Assembly (NCBI GenBank): GCA_002812745.2 | Contig: NCSJ02000263.1 | Span: forward strand, 1 to 60,842 | Source of the DNA: Scytalidium lignicola | Lineage: Eukaryota > Ascomycota > Leotiomycetes | Length of the DNA stretch: 60,842 bases | Direction: 5' to 3' | Made by a program: the position numbers and the translations under genes | Notes under the pieces: generated by a model | What the model was told of the DNA's origin: nothing | Databases searched by the model: none | The model's input: the letters and a program-made list of their open reading frames with translations, nothing else | Shown here: one piece after another, positions 11,393 through 22,519 of the stretch | Position numbering within the stretch: the stretch's first letter is position 1 | How the letters are laid out: each line of letters opens with the position of its first letter

Positions 11393-14300
11393 ATGCAAAA
11401 CATTGTGAAGATCACCGACTCGGCCAAATCCACCGACATTTCACCCGATGGAATCGCCAAAATCTTCAAAGATATAGGTGACAGTCCTGAGAAACTCCGG
11501 GCCGTGCTGAACCTCTGGTTTGTCCCGCAATTCAAGCCAAACTTCGTCCCAGATCAAGATTATGCAGCTGCTGGACTAAAGGATGTCGAGTTTCTCAGCA
11601 CTTTGGATGTGCCACGACCACAATCTCCATATCGTATGTTTGACATCGCCACGAGCAACTTGATAGAGTTTCCGGCTACTGGCGTTCTAGGTCATTACTG
11701 CATACTATCACACAGATGGAAAGGGGATGAGCTCACCCTTGCCTATATCAGAAGGGCAAGGGAAAAGGATAAAGAACGCAGAAAGGAGGCATTCAGAGAC
11801 TCTAAGGCGGCTGGTATCACTATGAACAGTAGAGGCACTCGGAAGAATGACGTGCAGATAGTCCTAAATCAATGCAGGCTCGATATTCTAGAACAGGAAG
11901 AGATCATCAGAGAACTTGCTGGTGAGGTTCGGACAAATTCAATGCAAGAGAATACTTAGAGAAGCGTCTCAACGTCAAGGCTGTCAAACAAAGGCTTGAT
12001 AATGCGAAGAAAGATGAGGCCCAGAAGAAATCAAAGCTCAGATTCGCAGAGATAGAGTTGGAGATTTTCGGCAAGCTCATTGTCCAGATGAATGAGAAGG
12101 GCGACGAGAGGATGAAGGGTAAGGCACAAGACATACCGACCACGGAAGACAGAACGGGCACAATGCCTTCCACAACGATGGTCAACGATCATGATGTTGC
12201 CAAAGACGTAGTAAAGGATGCAAAATGTGAACTTGAGGATGCAAAGAGAGAGCTTGAAGAAGCAAGAAGAGAAGAGGAATGTATCCTTACTGATGCCAAC
12301 TTCTTCAACGAAAGTAGTGGACTCCGCGAGGCAGTTGACGAATTGGTCAGCTGTTTGCAGCGGTGGAAGTCAGCCATCAAACTTGATCAATCAATCACAC
12401 AAGCGAAGAACATCTTCAAGAACAGACTCTTTCAAGAATATGAGAAAGAATACCTATGGCTGGACACATGCTGCATTGATAAGCAGAATGCTAACGAATT
12501 ATCTGAGTCCCTATCGCTCATGGGGGACTGGTATGCAGATACCGAATTCTGCTTGGTGCAGCTAGACACGAAATTCGTCGAAGCTGACGCCATTCAAGAC
12601 TGGGATCTTTTTCAAAAGAAGGAGAGAAAGGAGGAGTATCTATTGGATCCCAATACACCTATCATTGAGGGCTTTGAGCACATTAGCAAGCAAAATCCGG
12701 AGTGGTCGGAGCGAGCATGGACACTGCAGGAGCTAGTAATGAGCAAGGTGACATATTACGCCAATTCTGAGTGGACACAGATAAGTCGACCAGTTGAAAG
12801 CCTTGGGTATTATTACTACCTGATTCCGTTTATCGAGCTGTACAATCGTGGGGATACCAAGAACATCTATGCAACCTCACTTGAGATATCACTGGAATCG
12901 TGGGTCTCGAAGAGTCTGCCGGGCATTTTGGAAGGCTACAAATTTCCGGAGAAATACAAGGAGCTGGAAAACCATATCGAGAGAATACACACCAGCAATC
13001 CAATCCAGACAGAAGGCTCAGACACACGAGCAAAGGCTGAAGAGGAAGCTGACCGGATCAAGAATGCACTTCAGCTGATCGCCGTGCTCGACGGTCTCGG
13101 AGTTCAGATCCCAAATGACCTGGCCATGGAGACAGCTATATCCTCGATGACACGAGCCATCTACCTCACTGCTTCGGACCTTACTGACAAGCAAGAGCCC
13201 AGTGTTAAGGATAGTAGCCGCGAGCTGCTCCAATTGCTGAAGATTCACCTCCCAGCCCCGACTTTAACAGCTCCCACCATTACGGAGGAGGAACAAGCAC
13301 AGCATGCGATCAATTTCTTGCTCCAATGCTTAGTCGCCGAAACACAGGAACTCATCCTATTTGACAGGCAGTATATTGCCAAATTCGGAAAGGTTGATCT
13401 CCTCAAGACATGGCAGCGGGGAACAATTCGCAGTAGGTTTTTCACCGAGGATGTTATGTCTATATCATATAAACGGAAGTCGACAGTGCCAACGGATCAA
13501 CTGTACGCACTGATGGGGATCCTCGGCGTGCGCTTTCCTACTTTCCACGCTGAAGGCTATTGCAGAGTATTATCACGACTTCTCGATGTGATCCTCATTG
13601 CTCACAATGACGTCTCCGTGTTCAACTGGTCCGGGATGGAGATGGGAAGCCGCATTCGTGGGCGAACTATGTATCCTTCGTCTCACAAGGCGTTCAGCAG
13701 CGAGGAGGATAGAGGCCAGCGATACAACTTGCTGCTCTCTACAGCGGTTAGGAGCAAAATGAAGGAGGTGATGGTTACGTATCACGGCGTCATCTACATG
13801 CTTCGCGAGGTCATTAATTTCGTCAAGGAGAAGGATTGGAAAAATGTTCCTCTAAGCTGGATACAAAAGTTAATTGGGTTTATTGACGGTGCCAGCTTTC
13901 AAGACCTTGACCCAGAACTTAGCAACGTTGGCAAGATTATTAGGTATATTCTAGAGAAGTGTGGCAATCCTCCATCTCCAAATCCACAGCCCATTGAAAT
14001 AATGGTTCCGAGGGAGGTGATCTCTAATCCGTCCAGTGAGAACAACTTTTCCCCTTTTGGCATTCGCTCTTCATTATCCGGGTTCAAAAACTCTGCTGGG
14101 AAGAACGACTGGGAGAGTTCACCGAGGAAAGGTTTGAAGCTTTCTGGGTTCGGCAAGGGCAGCATACCATCATTTGGTGGGAGAAGCTCATGGTCCGCAG
14201 AGAAAGATGTAGCAAAAGAGCCAGTCAGTCAGGCACCTGCACCTGTACCTGTACCCGCACCGGTCACCGATACCCCCGACGAACAATCCAAACCGTCGCC

Positions 14301-15723
14301 AAACTCGTCGTGGGAAGCGTTTGACTCGGACGTGTTGAAGTACATTGATGGCATGGCTCGTCAGAGAGAAGAAAAAGAGAAAGCTCCTAGTCATCCTTTA
14401 CCACCCGCACTTCAGGAGTTCCAATTCCATATCCCCAAGCCCGAAATTGCGAAACAGGCAGTCCGAAACCTTGGGGATGACGACATGATCTCACCTAATC
14501 CCATTATCGTGAACAATTCTGGCATTGAGAGCATCTTCGACACCCGGCGCGTTATCGTTACCATTATTGACCCGAACACGTTACGTAGCAAAATTGCTAG
14601 GGCTATCAGTCCACACGAGAAGATATCTGGCTGGTGCTCCATAAGCACTGGTTTCGCCCGGGTCGTCACTAGCTTCTCGTGCGAAAAGCACATCTTAGAG
14701 AAGGAACTTGACGTAGTCGAGGCGGTCGAGAATAAGGTTCTGAAGGAGCAAGAAAAGAAAAAGGGAGAAAAGCGTGGGGATAGGATCCTGAAGAGTCTGT
14801 CTATTACCAGGGTTGTCACCAAAGGAAAAGATAAAGAAAAGAAAACGGAACAGAGTGGAAACAAAAAGGACGCCATACCACCCAATGACCCTGAGTCTGC
14901 TAACCCCGAGACAGGTGAAGATGCAAAGAAGTTGGAGACTAACGGGACGGAGGACAAGAAAGCAGATGATGCTGAGAACACGGAGGAGGAGCTTCTAATC
15001 AGCAGGATGATCGACTTCATCCAGCAGCCGCAGCTTCGGCTTGTGGTGGATGAATGGGTTCTGGCGCGGTTCTTCAGCGTACCGGGAGCCAAGTGGTTCT
15101 TGTGCCATTTGGAGCTGGGTTTAACACATCAATTCTACGGCCGCCGCATCGCAACTGGTGAAATAGACTTCCACAACTCGACTCCTGAGCCGGGGCTAGT
15201 GAGTGTGTGGCAAACGTACATGGAACGCAAGAAGGAGAATATGTGCACCATCCTGGGTAAGTACCTCAAGAGTAAGGAGAGTGCAGGGAAGAGCCAAGAA
15301 AGGTTGAAAGAAGGGTCGGAATTTGCAAAACGAGGCATAGAAATAGCAATGAAAGAGTTAGACCGTAGACCTAAGTCTCCCAAGTCTCCAATCACGAACA
15401 AAGAAGAATCAGTGCCGGAAGGTGACGACAACGAGGATTCAGATGAGGAGAGCTTCATGGACAGGATGCTCGATCAGAACAAGTTGATGAATAAGGCGTT
15501 TGATCAAGGCAAGCTCGCTGCGAAGGCGTTCAGCGAGCACACTGTGATGGCTATAGTGGAGAAGTTTTTCGAGAAGCAAGCTGACTTTCTGGACCGGAAC
15601 TTGAGTGTATCAGTTCTCAAGAGGACACCAAAGAGCCTTCAGACGGCGGTGGAGAATATGAACGATAACAGGAACCTCCTTCCAGCAATGTTCCACCCAT
15701 CGGTCAGGGTGCACATGTTCTAA
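11393..15723 (+). CDS. Giant HET-domain (heterokaryon incompatibility-like) protein
   Basis: HET proteins act in non-self recognition and related cell-death responses in filamentous ascomycetes. Family motifs are visible: YCILSHRW near residue 102, YLWLDTCCIDK near 355, ERAWTLQELVMS, then YALMGILGVRFP downstream of the domain. In ordinary HET domains the first two motifs lie only about 50-60 residues apart; here about 250 Lys/Glu-rich, coiled-coil-like residues intervene. The C-terminal half has a Ser/Pro-rich linker with alternating Ala-Pro and Val-Pro, a basic/acidic low-complexity tract and a helical end. The frame opened at 11393 ends at 11957-11959, while the next continuous frame runs to 15723. 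A 38-nt intron (11922-11959) or a lost base near 11925 joins them to about 1440 residues. The start could lie upstream at 11186. Confidence 0.82.
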
Positions 15724-16456
15724 CGTGAGTCGAAGGGCATGACAGAACTTCGACAGAGAAATAAGAGGCTGATGTTGCTACCTAAGCTTGCTAGGAGAAA
15801 TAAGTCTTCTTTGGGAGCTCTGGAATTTAAAATTGTCATTAATCTTTGTTGTAGTCCTTGCAAATCAAACCATGGAATCATGGTTTAATAATTTCCATTC
15901 TACTTTCGCTCTTGTCTAATGATTTGCTACCAGTTGATATAGGTGCCCAGTCATTTCAAATGCAGTTTATTTCTTAGTCAGTCACCTAATAGTAAGTGAT
16001 GGATGTTAGGAGGTAAACTTCAACAAGTATTACAATAATTTCTAGAACCGCCTGTGTACAATACTGGATCTGAAACACATGAAATCGCCGGTATAGATTA
16101 CAGTGTTCAGGTCCTCATCCTTGGGACGTCACTAACTACAACTAATTATAGTGCCGTAGCACACTATAAGGATGTTTGAGAACTTTATACAAGCAGAATT
16201 TATGTTCAATATTAGTTGTAAGTTTTTGTGTTATCAAAATAAAAGTCGTTCAAGCTTTTTTATTTTGCCCTGTATGCTTTTTCTTGGCTTTAGTAACCTT
16301 CGAGTATTTTTATGTCGGTGCTTTTTGTTTTATAGAGCTGCAATACTTGAGCAATGTAGCAGAATGCAAACATAACTTCAAAGCACTTCAACCTAACCAT
16401 CGGAACACTTGCCCATCAAAACTACGTGGACTACTGATCAGACTTCCTAAAGGAAT
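15724..16456. other. Intergenic spacer after the HET gene
   Basis: AT-rich, with no recognisable gene. A plus-strand open frame beginning near 16176 overlaps the antisense of the decayed gene at 16457-17036 and has no credible protein features. Confidence 0.45.
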
Positions 16457-17036
16457 CTATGGTCCATCTAAACAGCAATACAGCGACCAGAGCAGGCGTG
16501 CATTTGATAATTCCCAGTCATTGTACCCAGGGGGACACTCGCTCACACAATCAGGGTCAAAATCACCATCCACTACTTTGATCCACAAATCAGGATCTCG
16601 CACTTTGGGAAGCGGAATCAGCGCATCCTTCAACGCCTCAAATACATCCCGATCAATCACCAAACATACACTTCTATTGATAGCAGGTATATCTGGCACC
16701 AGATTGTGCTCAAGAAAGCTCACAAAATGCCTCCTGATATTCTCAATTGATGCTCCGTAGAACTTTTCCTCATCACTCATGATCAGATTCTTGACGGTTT
16801 GGTTCTGGATCTAGCAGGGTTTCGCTCGTTGAAAGGTCGGCTTTGTCATTGTCATGATCGTACCAAATTGATTAGTGAATATATGCATCTAGCTTTGCCA
16901 ACACCAATGGCCAAAGCGTATCTGATTCGGTTGTATAGATGGTGCGATAAATGATGAAGCCCCAGCTTTGCAAGCCAATTTCACGGAGGAATTTCCGGCA
17001 GGCTCGTCGGTTTTCTCGCCAGCCCAGATTTGACAT
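16457..17036 (-). pseudogene. Decaying copy of a small WGFxIYRT-type fungal protein family
   Basis: The N-terminal part contains LQSWGFIIYRTIY followed by LAKLDAYIH, and the C-terminal part reads MSDEEKFYGASI, then LVIDRDVFEAL, IKVVDGDFDPD and LLWSLYCCLDGP. From memory these match an uncharacterised family common in Pezizomycotina, with a conserved aromatic start, a DxxxF-GAS segment and a VDxDFDP segment. Between the halves the expected frame is cut by TAA at 16874-16872 and then shifts by one base around 16810-16830. A 94-nt intron (16811-16904, donor GTGTTG, acceptor CTAG) would bypass both and give 161 residues, but would remove the conserved KLDAYI segment, so decay is more likely. The stop fits a CAA-to-TAA change on the coding strand. 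Function is unknown. Confidence 0.6.
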
Positions 17037-17669
17037 CACGCGGCTGTCGTAATATGCTTGGCAGAACGAATGGTAAAATAATAAAAAAGAAGACTTTGCT
17101 TAAAATAATGCGAAGACTTGGATGCAGTTTGAATGAATTGCACTGGACGGTGACACTGCGGACGGATGCGAAAATTTTGGAGAGAGAAGATATCGTTCCT
17201 CTGGTGATGCAGCGTAACAACTTTGGAAATGCACTTTGTCGCAATAGATGAAGAGCTATTCCTATTCCAGCTAGATGGCTAATTGATACTGAGCTGCTAA
17301 TATCTCTTATGGTCAACGTTATGGTGCAGCTTCTGAGTAAGTCTTCCCAGTGTGTAACAGTCCTAGGACTAAGAGGTGATAAGGTGGCCATTTGTTTGAT
17401 AAATATTCATCAATAGCAGTTGAGAGTAGAGGAAGAAATCTCAAAATTAAGTCACTATACAAGTTTCAGATGTAAGCCCTCGTTTGCTTCTATCCTTACC
17501 AGAGTTTATGTCTTTAAGGGGCAAAGTTATGTGTTTCGCAGTAGCATCCATAAAAATATAATCAGGTAAACCCTTCAATTGTCGTATATTAATGTTTCCA
17601 TCCAACCGCATTCACGTCATCAACTCTGACTATCCACTTTCATTACTAAGTACCTTTCATCCCTTCGTC
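17037..17669. other. Spacer between the decayed gene and the FAD oxidase
   Basis: A 136-codon minus-strand open frame (16981-17391) overlaps the decayed gene. It is Ser/Ile/Leu-rich with no motif I recognise and may be chance. The rest is AT-rich. Confidence 0.35.
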
Positions 17670-19448
17670 TTATAGCCCAGGAATTTTAAATCCGCCAGGC
17701 ACTAGTTTCTGAAACACGCCTCTTGGATCATACTTTTTGCTCATCCTTCTCAGGTGCCGCACATTATTCTCACCATAGCTACCAATAGGATCTTGACTTG
17801 GATCGGCATAGTTGAGGTACTGGAATCTGTGTAAAAGACTCATTTGGTGAGCTAATTTGTTGATCTGGGTGATCATTGTTTCGCAGGCGGAGTTAACAAG
17901 CGGGTTAGATTCGGTAGATTGCCAGAGAGCTGAGAGCAGAACCACTTTGAAGATGGAATTAGTAAGAAGAGATGAGATTTAAGAATGAAAATGCAGCGTA
18001 TTTTTTTTGGCATACCAAATGCATTTCCATCCGATGGACTGGTTCCGAGTGAATTTCCTCCCTTTTCAGGTCCGAATTTCGTTATCACAGTTGGTAGTGG
18101 TTCGAATGCAATGCTCCATGTAATATTTTCAGGGATTTGGAATGGATAGATGGTGTTGTTAAGTATGTCGAAGATTTTGCTCATCAATGGAGCAGACACA
18201 CCATAAGTCCCGGTGAAGAAAGCCCAATTTCTGCATTTCCAATATTAGTAAGGCCATGCTTCTGTATATAGTAGATAAGATCTAGGGCAGCTTTAAGCGT
18301 CAAGAGGTAACTAAGACTTACAAGGATGGTGTATTATTCTCATTAGCAAGAACACTAAGATTTGTAACATGCCGAGTATCACCAATATTCGGAATACTAG
18401 TCAATGGGTCATAAAAGCTGGCATTAAGTACGGGTTTCGTGTATGCGGGTGTACTCCCAATGGACCACTGCTTATCTGCCGAAGTGAACAGAAACCCTGT
18501 AACAAGTGATGCATATATATCGTAGTGAGAAGAGTCAGCAATCTCGGTGAAGGCTTGAAACACAGCTTCACGTTCTGTGATTGAGTGCGAAATACTTCCA
18601 CCAATGATTGGCCCTTGGGGAAAAGCTGCGAGATCAAAGCGAGTAATAACTCCAAAGTTATTAGAACCACCCTTGAGAGCTTTTAGAAGATCGGGATGGG
18701 AGGTGGCGTTAACATTGACCAGTTCTCCGGATGCGAGAACAACCTTGCAGATTAGCTATGGTTATATCTGGCAAGTTCAGTAAGAACTCACTTCGGCATT
18801 AACAATATTATCGCATGCCCATCCTACTCTCGGCGCAAAGTAGGAGATACCACCTCCAAGTGATAACCCTCCTACTCCCACCAATCCATTCCGACCTCCA
18901 GCAACAGAGAGACCGAGTGGGTCAAGGAACTGGTAAACATCCAGCCAAGAAGCACCAGCACCAATACTCGCAACAGTATGATCCTCATTAACAGAGACTG
19001 AGCTCAGTCTAGTCATATCAATGGTTACACCATCGTCGATGTTCGCAAACCCAGCAGCTGGCATATGTGCTCTACCTTTTATTGCAAATTTGCATTCGCT
19101 CTGTGGAGATGCCAATATTGTCACTGCCGTCGACACGTCCTGGGGTGTTTCTGGGACGAAGATGCAGCTTGGTGTGAGAGAAGACTCTTGAATTGAGAAG
19201 TATGAGGCAATGGATGCATTGTAGTTTGCGCTTCCAGGGAAAGACACAATTGAGCCCAAGGCTTTCGTAAGTTGAGAGCACTAGGTAGAGGGTGTTAAAA
19301 GAGACGACATATAAGTAAGATATGAAATATGAAAAGCTAAAAGAAAGAAAATATGGGTTGTTATGAAAACTGCGTAGGAGAAAATCAGGTTACATACACA
19401 GTCCATTGTTGCGGAACGAAGTCCTATCCCACTCAATGCCGAATCCAT
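17670..19448 (-). CDS. FAD-linked oxidase, berberine-bridge-enzyme (PCMH) type
   Basis: Predicted flavin oxidoreductase of the BBE/6-hydroxy-D-nicotine-oxidase superfamily. Five exons (19448-19398, 19280-18792, 18743-18322, 18230-18016, 17944-17670) give 483 residues with consistent phases. The N-terminal FAD-binding region runs from TPSCIFVPETPQDV through KGRAHMPAAGFANI, where His89 sits at the usual covalent flavin position, to GVGGLSLGGGISYF. The region that carries a second flavin-linking Cys in bicovalent enzymes reads GGRNGLVGVGG here and has none, so single covalent attachment is expected. The C-terminus has the family-typical LNYADPSQDP and YDPRGVFQKL. The substrate may be a sugar, alcohol or secondary metabolite. 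There is no clear signal peptide, though many relatives have one, so an upstream exon cannot be excluded. No biosynthetic backbone gene lies nearby. Confidence 0.88.
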
Positions 19449-20440
19449 CACCGCTCTCTACCTTCTCTACCTTTCCCACGGAACTACGGAATTGCCTTTG
19501 GAAAGAGCAAGGGAAAGTAACAATCAAAAATATATCAAAAGCTACAACTTACATGAGAAATAAATATATATAGAAGAGAAAGAAGGAGGAAAAAATCAAT
19601 TAGAGAACCGTGTCGCAACTGGTGTGGCGCAAAATGCGAGAGAGATCTCGCATTGTGAAAAGCCCATCTCGGCGGTATTACAGCGCCTGAACCCCGCGTG
19701 GCAGAGCAGCTAAGCAGAAAGAAGCAGCTCGAAATCTTTTCTAATAGGTGTGTTCGTCAATTTCACTCGGAACTATTCACGATCTCTGTCAGATGTCGGC
19801 GCCTTCTTCGGTGGGATTGTGAAATTCCCATTAATTCGTAACCACTGATAGTTGAAGTCGTAGGCATACCGGGTACTTTATTCCAAAGAGGGACCGAACT
19901 GGCGGGAAAACCCACCAACCTGGCTGCAGGACTCTTGTTTCTTTCTGCACACCACTACCATCTTCTCCATCTCTTGGCAGGAGTACATCATGTAAGTCAT
20001 TGGAGTTCCAGAGATCTGACCATGCGTAGATTGCGCAAGAGGGGGTCGAGAAATAATACGGGGAGTTGCTCTACCGAGATTCTAGACCCGTCTTATTCCA
20101 AGGTTATATATGGCACGCTGAGCCACTCCCGTCAGCCACCCGCCGCTCTCAACGTCGGGGAGTGATTCTGAGATCCTAGATGAGACGCTCAGATAGCCAC
20201 AAGAGCAAACAGATTCACCCTTGACCAAATTTTATAAAGTTTGGGAATTTTATAATGATAGTAGCTCAATTTGATCTTAATAATCACTATATCTTCCTCT
20301 GTCTCTCTCAGAAGGCTGGGTTCCACCTAAAACTAAACCGCAAGTACCAACCTCCAAATGAACAATGCAACCCAGCAAGGACTTCCCATCATCATATCTA
20401 CAACAAAAGTACCAACCGAAAAGGCTTCAAAAAACCACGC
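19449..20440. other. Intergenic spacer between two minus-strand genes
   Basis: About 1 kb holding the promoter of the FAD oxidase (19449 onward) and the 3' flank of the peptide transporter (up to 20440). No gene or structured element could be supported. Confidence 0.45.
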
Positions 20441-22519
20441 TTAAAGCTCAGTGACAGCATTCTTCGGAGACCCTTTCTCCTCAAGACTGCTTCCATCCTT
20501 TTCCTCATCCCGAATCACCGCACTCTGATTATTGGCAGTCTGAGGAGCCGCTAGATCTTCCGCTTCGACAAAGAAGTCCTCATTATCCAAATGCCTAAAC
20601 AGGAAGTAAAAGACGAAAGCACTGATAAACCCGATGACGGCAGGTGCAGCAAACACCCACACTAGATTCGGATCCTGGATCGCGTCCGCCGTGGCAAGAC
20701 TAATTGCCGTAGAAATAGCTGTCATGAACAAACTTAATGCCATGACGAACCCGCGCATTTCCTTCGGCGAACGAGAATATGCTACACCGTAGGCGGTAAT
20801 ATTGACGAAGACTTCGCTGAAGGCAGTTACGGCAATGGGGATCGCGTTAAGCCAGAGACTGAGAGGAGAGACACCAGTGCCTACTTCACAGGTAGATGCG
20901 TGGTCACCACAGGGTGAAGTGACATAGATGAAATGCTGGAGGATGGCGAACCCAGATGCTCCCACGGCTGCGATGAGGAATCCGAATGCCATTCGTCTAA
21001 TGGGACCGAATTTAATGTGGAATCTGCGGAGTAGAGGATAGACAATGTGATTCACGATTGGGATAAGGCAGATAATTGCCAGGGGGTTGAAGTTGCTTAT
21101 GACATCGTTAGGAACACCGTTGGAAGTTAGCGAAGCGGATTGCGCATTTGCAGCAGCTCCAAGGCCTCCATCGTTGATTTGTTGAATAGGGAAGAACAGG
21201 AATATGGCGCAGGCTCCCATTGTTCTGAAGGAAACGATATGTCAGTATATCTCAGCTGAGATTCAAAAGTCAATATCCACTCACCTCCTGACGTCGTCAA
21301 CAAATTTATCTGTCCATGGAACCACTCTTGTATCTCCAGAAGCAGCAAGAACCGAAGGCTTTGCGTGTTCGAAGAATCCCTTCCGTCCGAATCCGCGAAG
21401 ACCAGCTTTTCGCAAACTGATCCAGTTGACGAGAATGAAGTGAGTAAGTGCACTCCCTCCTGGTTTTACCTTGACCAACCTATGGTTGAGAAAGTAAAGT
21501 AGAGGTGGTAGCAAGCAATAAAGTATGCCTGGAATAAGATACGCGGACCAGAACCCCACGTATTTCGCAAGATACGATGTCCCTACTCCAACAAAGGCGC
21601 CAATATTGATGAGAAGATAGAACCTACATAAGTCCTGTCAGCCTAGATGCACCGTGCTTAAGGGTAGCCGTGTCAAGATCATACCAAAGCATCACACTTT
21701 CCGAAGTAGCTTCGGGGTCAATAATAACTCTTTGGCCATTCTGAACAACAACGTGTGGTTTCTTGTGTGGGTTCTGATCAAGGACGGTTGGTGCGATGTT
21801 GGGTTTAAAAAGCGCAGCTCCGACAGACAACATATAGAGACCTAGAGCAAAAGGTCCAATAGCATGTCCTCCCTGAAGAACCGACGGAATAGCACTGATG
21901 ACAAGAATTATGTGGGCCAGGCCACATATAGCTACTCCAATAACAATAGTCTTGAACCGGCCAAGTTTAGCATCGGCAACCCAACCTCCAAAGATAGGAA
22001 GTGCCTAGCACTGTCAGTTAACATTCCTTGCAAGTGAGGGAAACGTTTCAAAGGCTAGCATACATATGCAAGGAAAGTGAATGCATCCGACATTGCAGAT
22101 GCAATAACCGTGCCTTTCCCAAGAGCGCCAGCTGTCTGCTGCGTGCCTCTGGCAGGAGCACCGGCTCCATTTCCACCGGGAGGAAGAGGAGCTCGGATAA
22201 AGTTCTGGATCACCTGGGTCGTTCCATAGTAAGAGGCACGCTCGGAGAACTCGACTGCGCAGAGCAGGTATGAGGTCCATGGCATGACACCTGCAACCTT
22301 GGGAAGTGTTTCGAGTTCTTCATCCGTTGGTATGATGTGGCCGTTCGCATCCACATTGTCGTAGACTCCGGTGAGCTTAACATCGTGCGCACCATCGATG
22401 CCCTCAACCACTTCTGGCGGGGCGGTGGTTAGCGTACTCTCAATGACGCCTTCCTCTGAGAATTGTTAGTCTTACGATAAGATCTATATATACCAGAGGG
22501 TTCAGAGCTTACTGTTCAT
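20441..22519 (-). CDS. POT/PTR2-family proton-coupled peptide transporter
   Basis: Predicted plasma-membrane importer of di- and tripeptides driven by protons. Five exons (22519-22513, 22455-22064, 22004-21685, 21623-21285, 21224-20441) give 613 residues. The 7-nt first exon (ATGAACA) is inferred from a GTAAGC donor. The first helix has the proton-coupling ExxER motif within VEFSERASYYG, and splicing recreates the PTR2 signature FYLLINIGAFVGVG. About twelve membrane helices are visible, with a soluble insertion rich in charged residues between helices 6 and 7 and an acidic C-terminal tail. The N-terminal tail carries the conserved fungal segment DEELETLPKVAG. Fungal paralogues differ in substrate size, and nitrate or auxin-like substrates are known elsewhere in the family, so the exact cargo is open. 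Confidence 0.92.

Noticed and set aside
14412..15092. 226-codon minus-strand open frame
   Set aside because: It lies wholly within the antisense of the HET gene, is Ser/Phe-rich as expected for the shadow of Lys/Glu-rich coding sequence, and has no motif.
16176..16760. 194-codon plus-strand open frame
   Set aside because: It runs antisense over the recognisable family frame at 16457-16780 and its upstream part is low-complexity hydrophobic sequence from an AT-rich spacer.
17670..22519. Secondary-metabolite cluster around the FAD oxidase and peptide transporter
   Set aside because: No polyketide synthase, NRPS, terpene cyclase, P450 or pathway regulator lies nearby; both genes are common as singletons.
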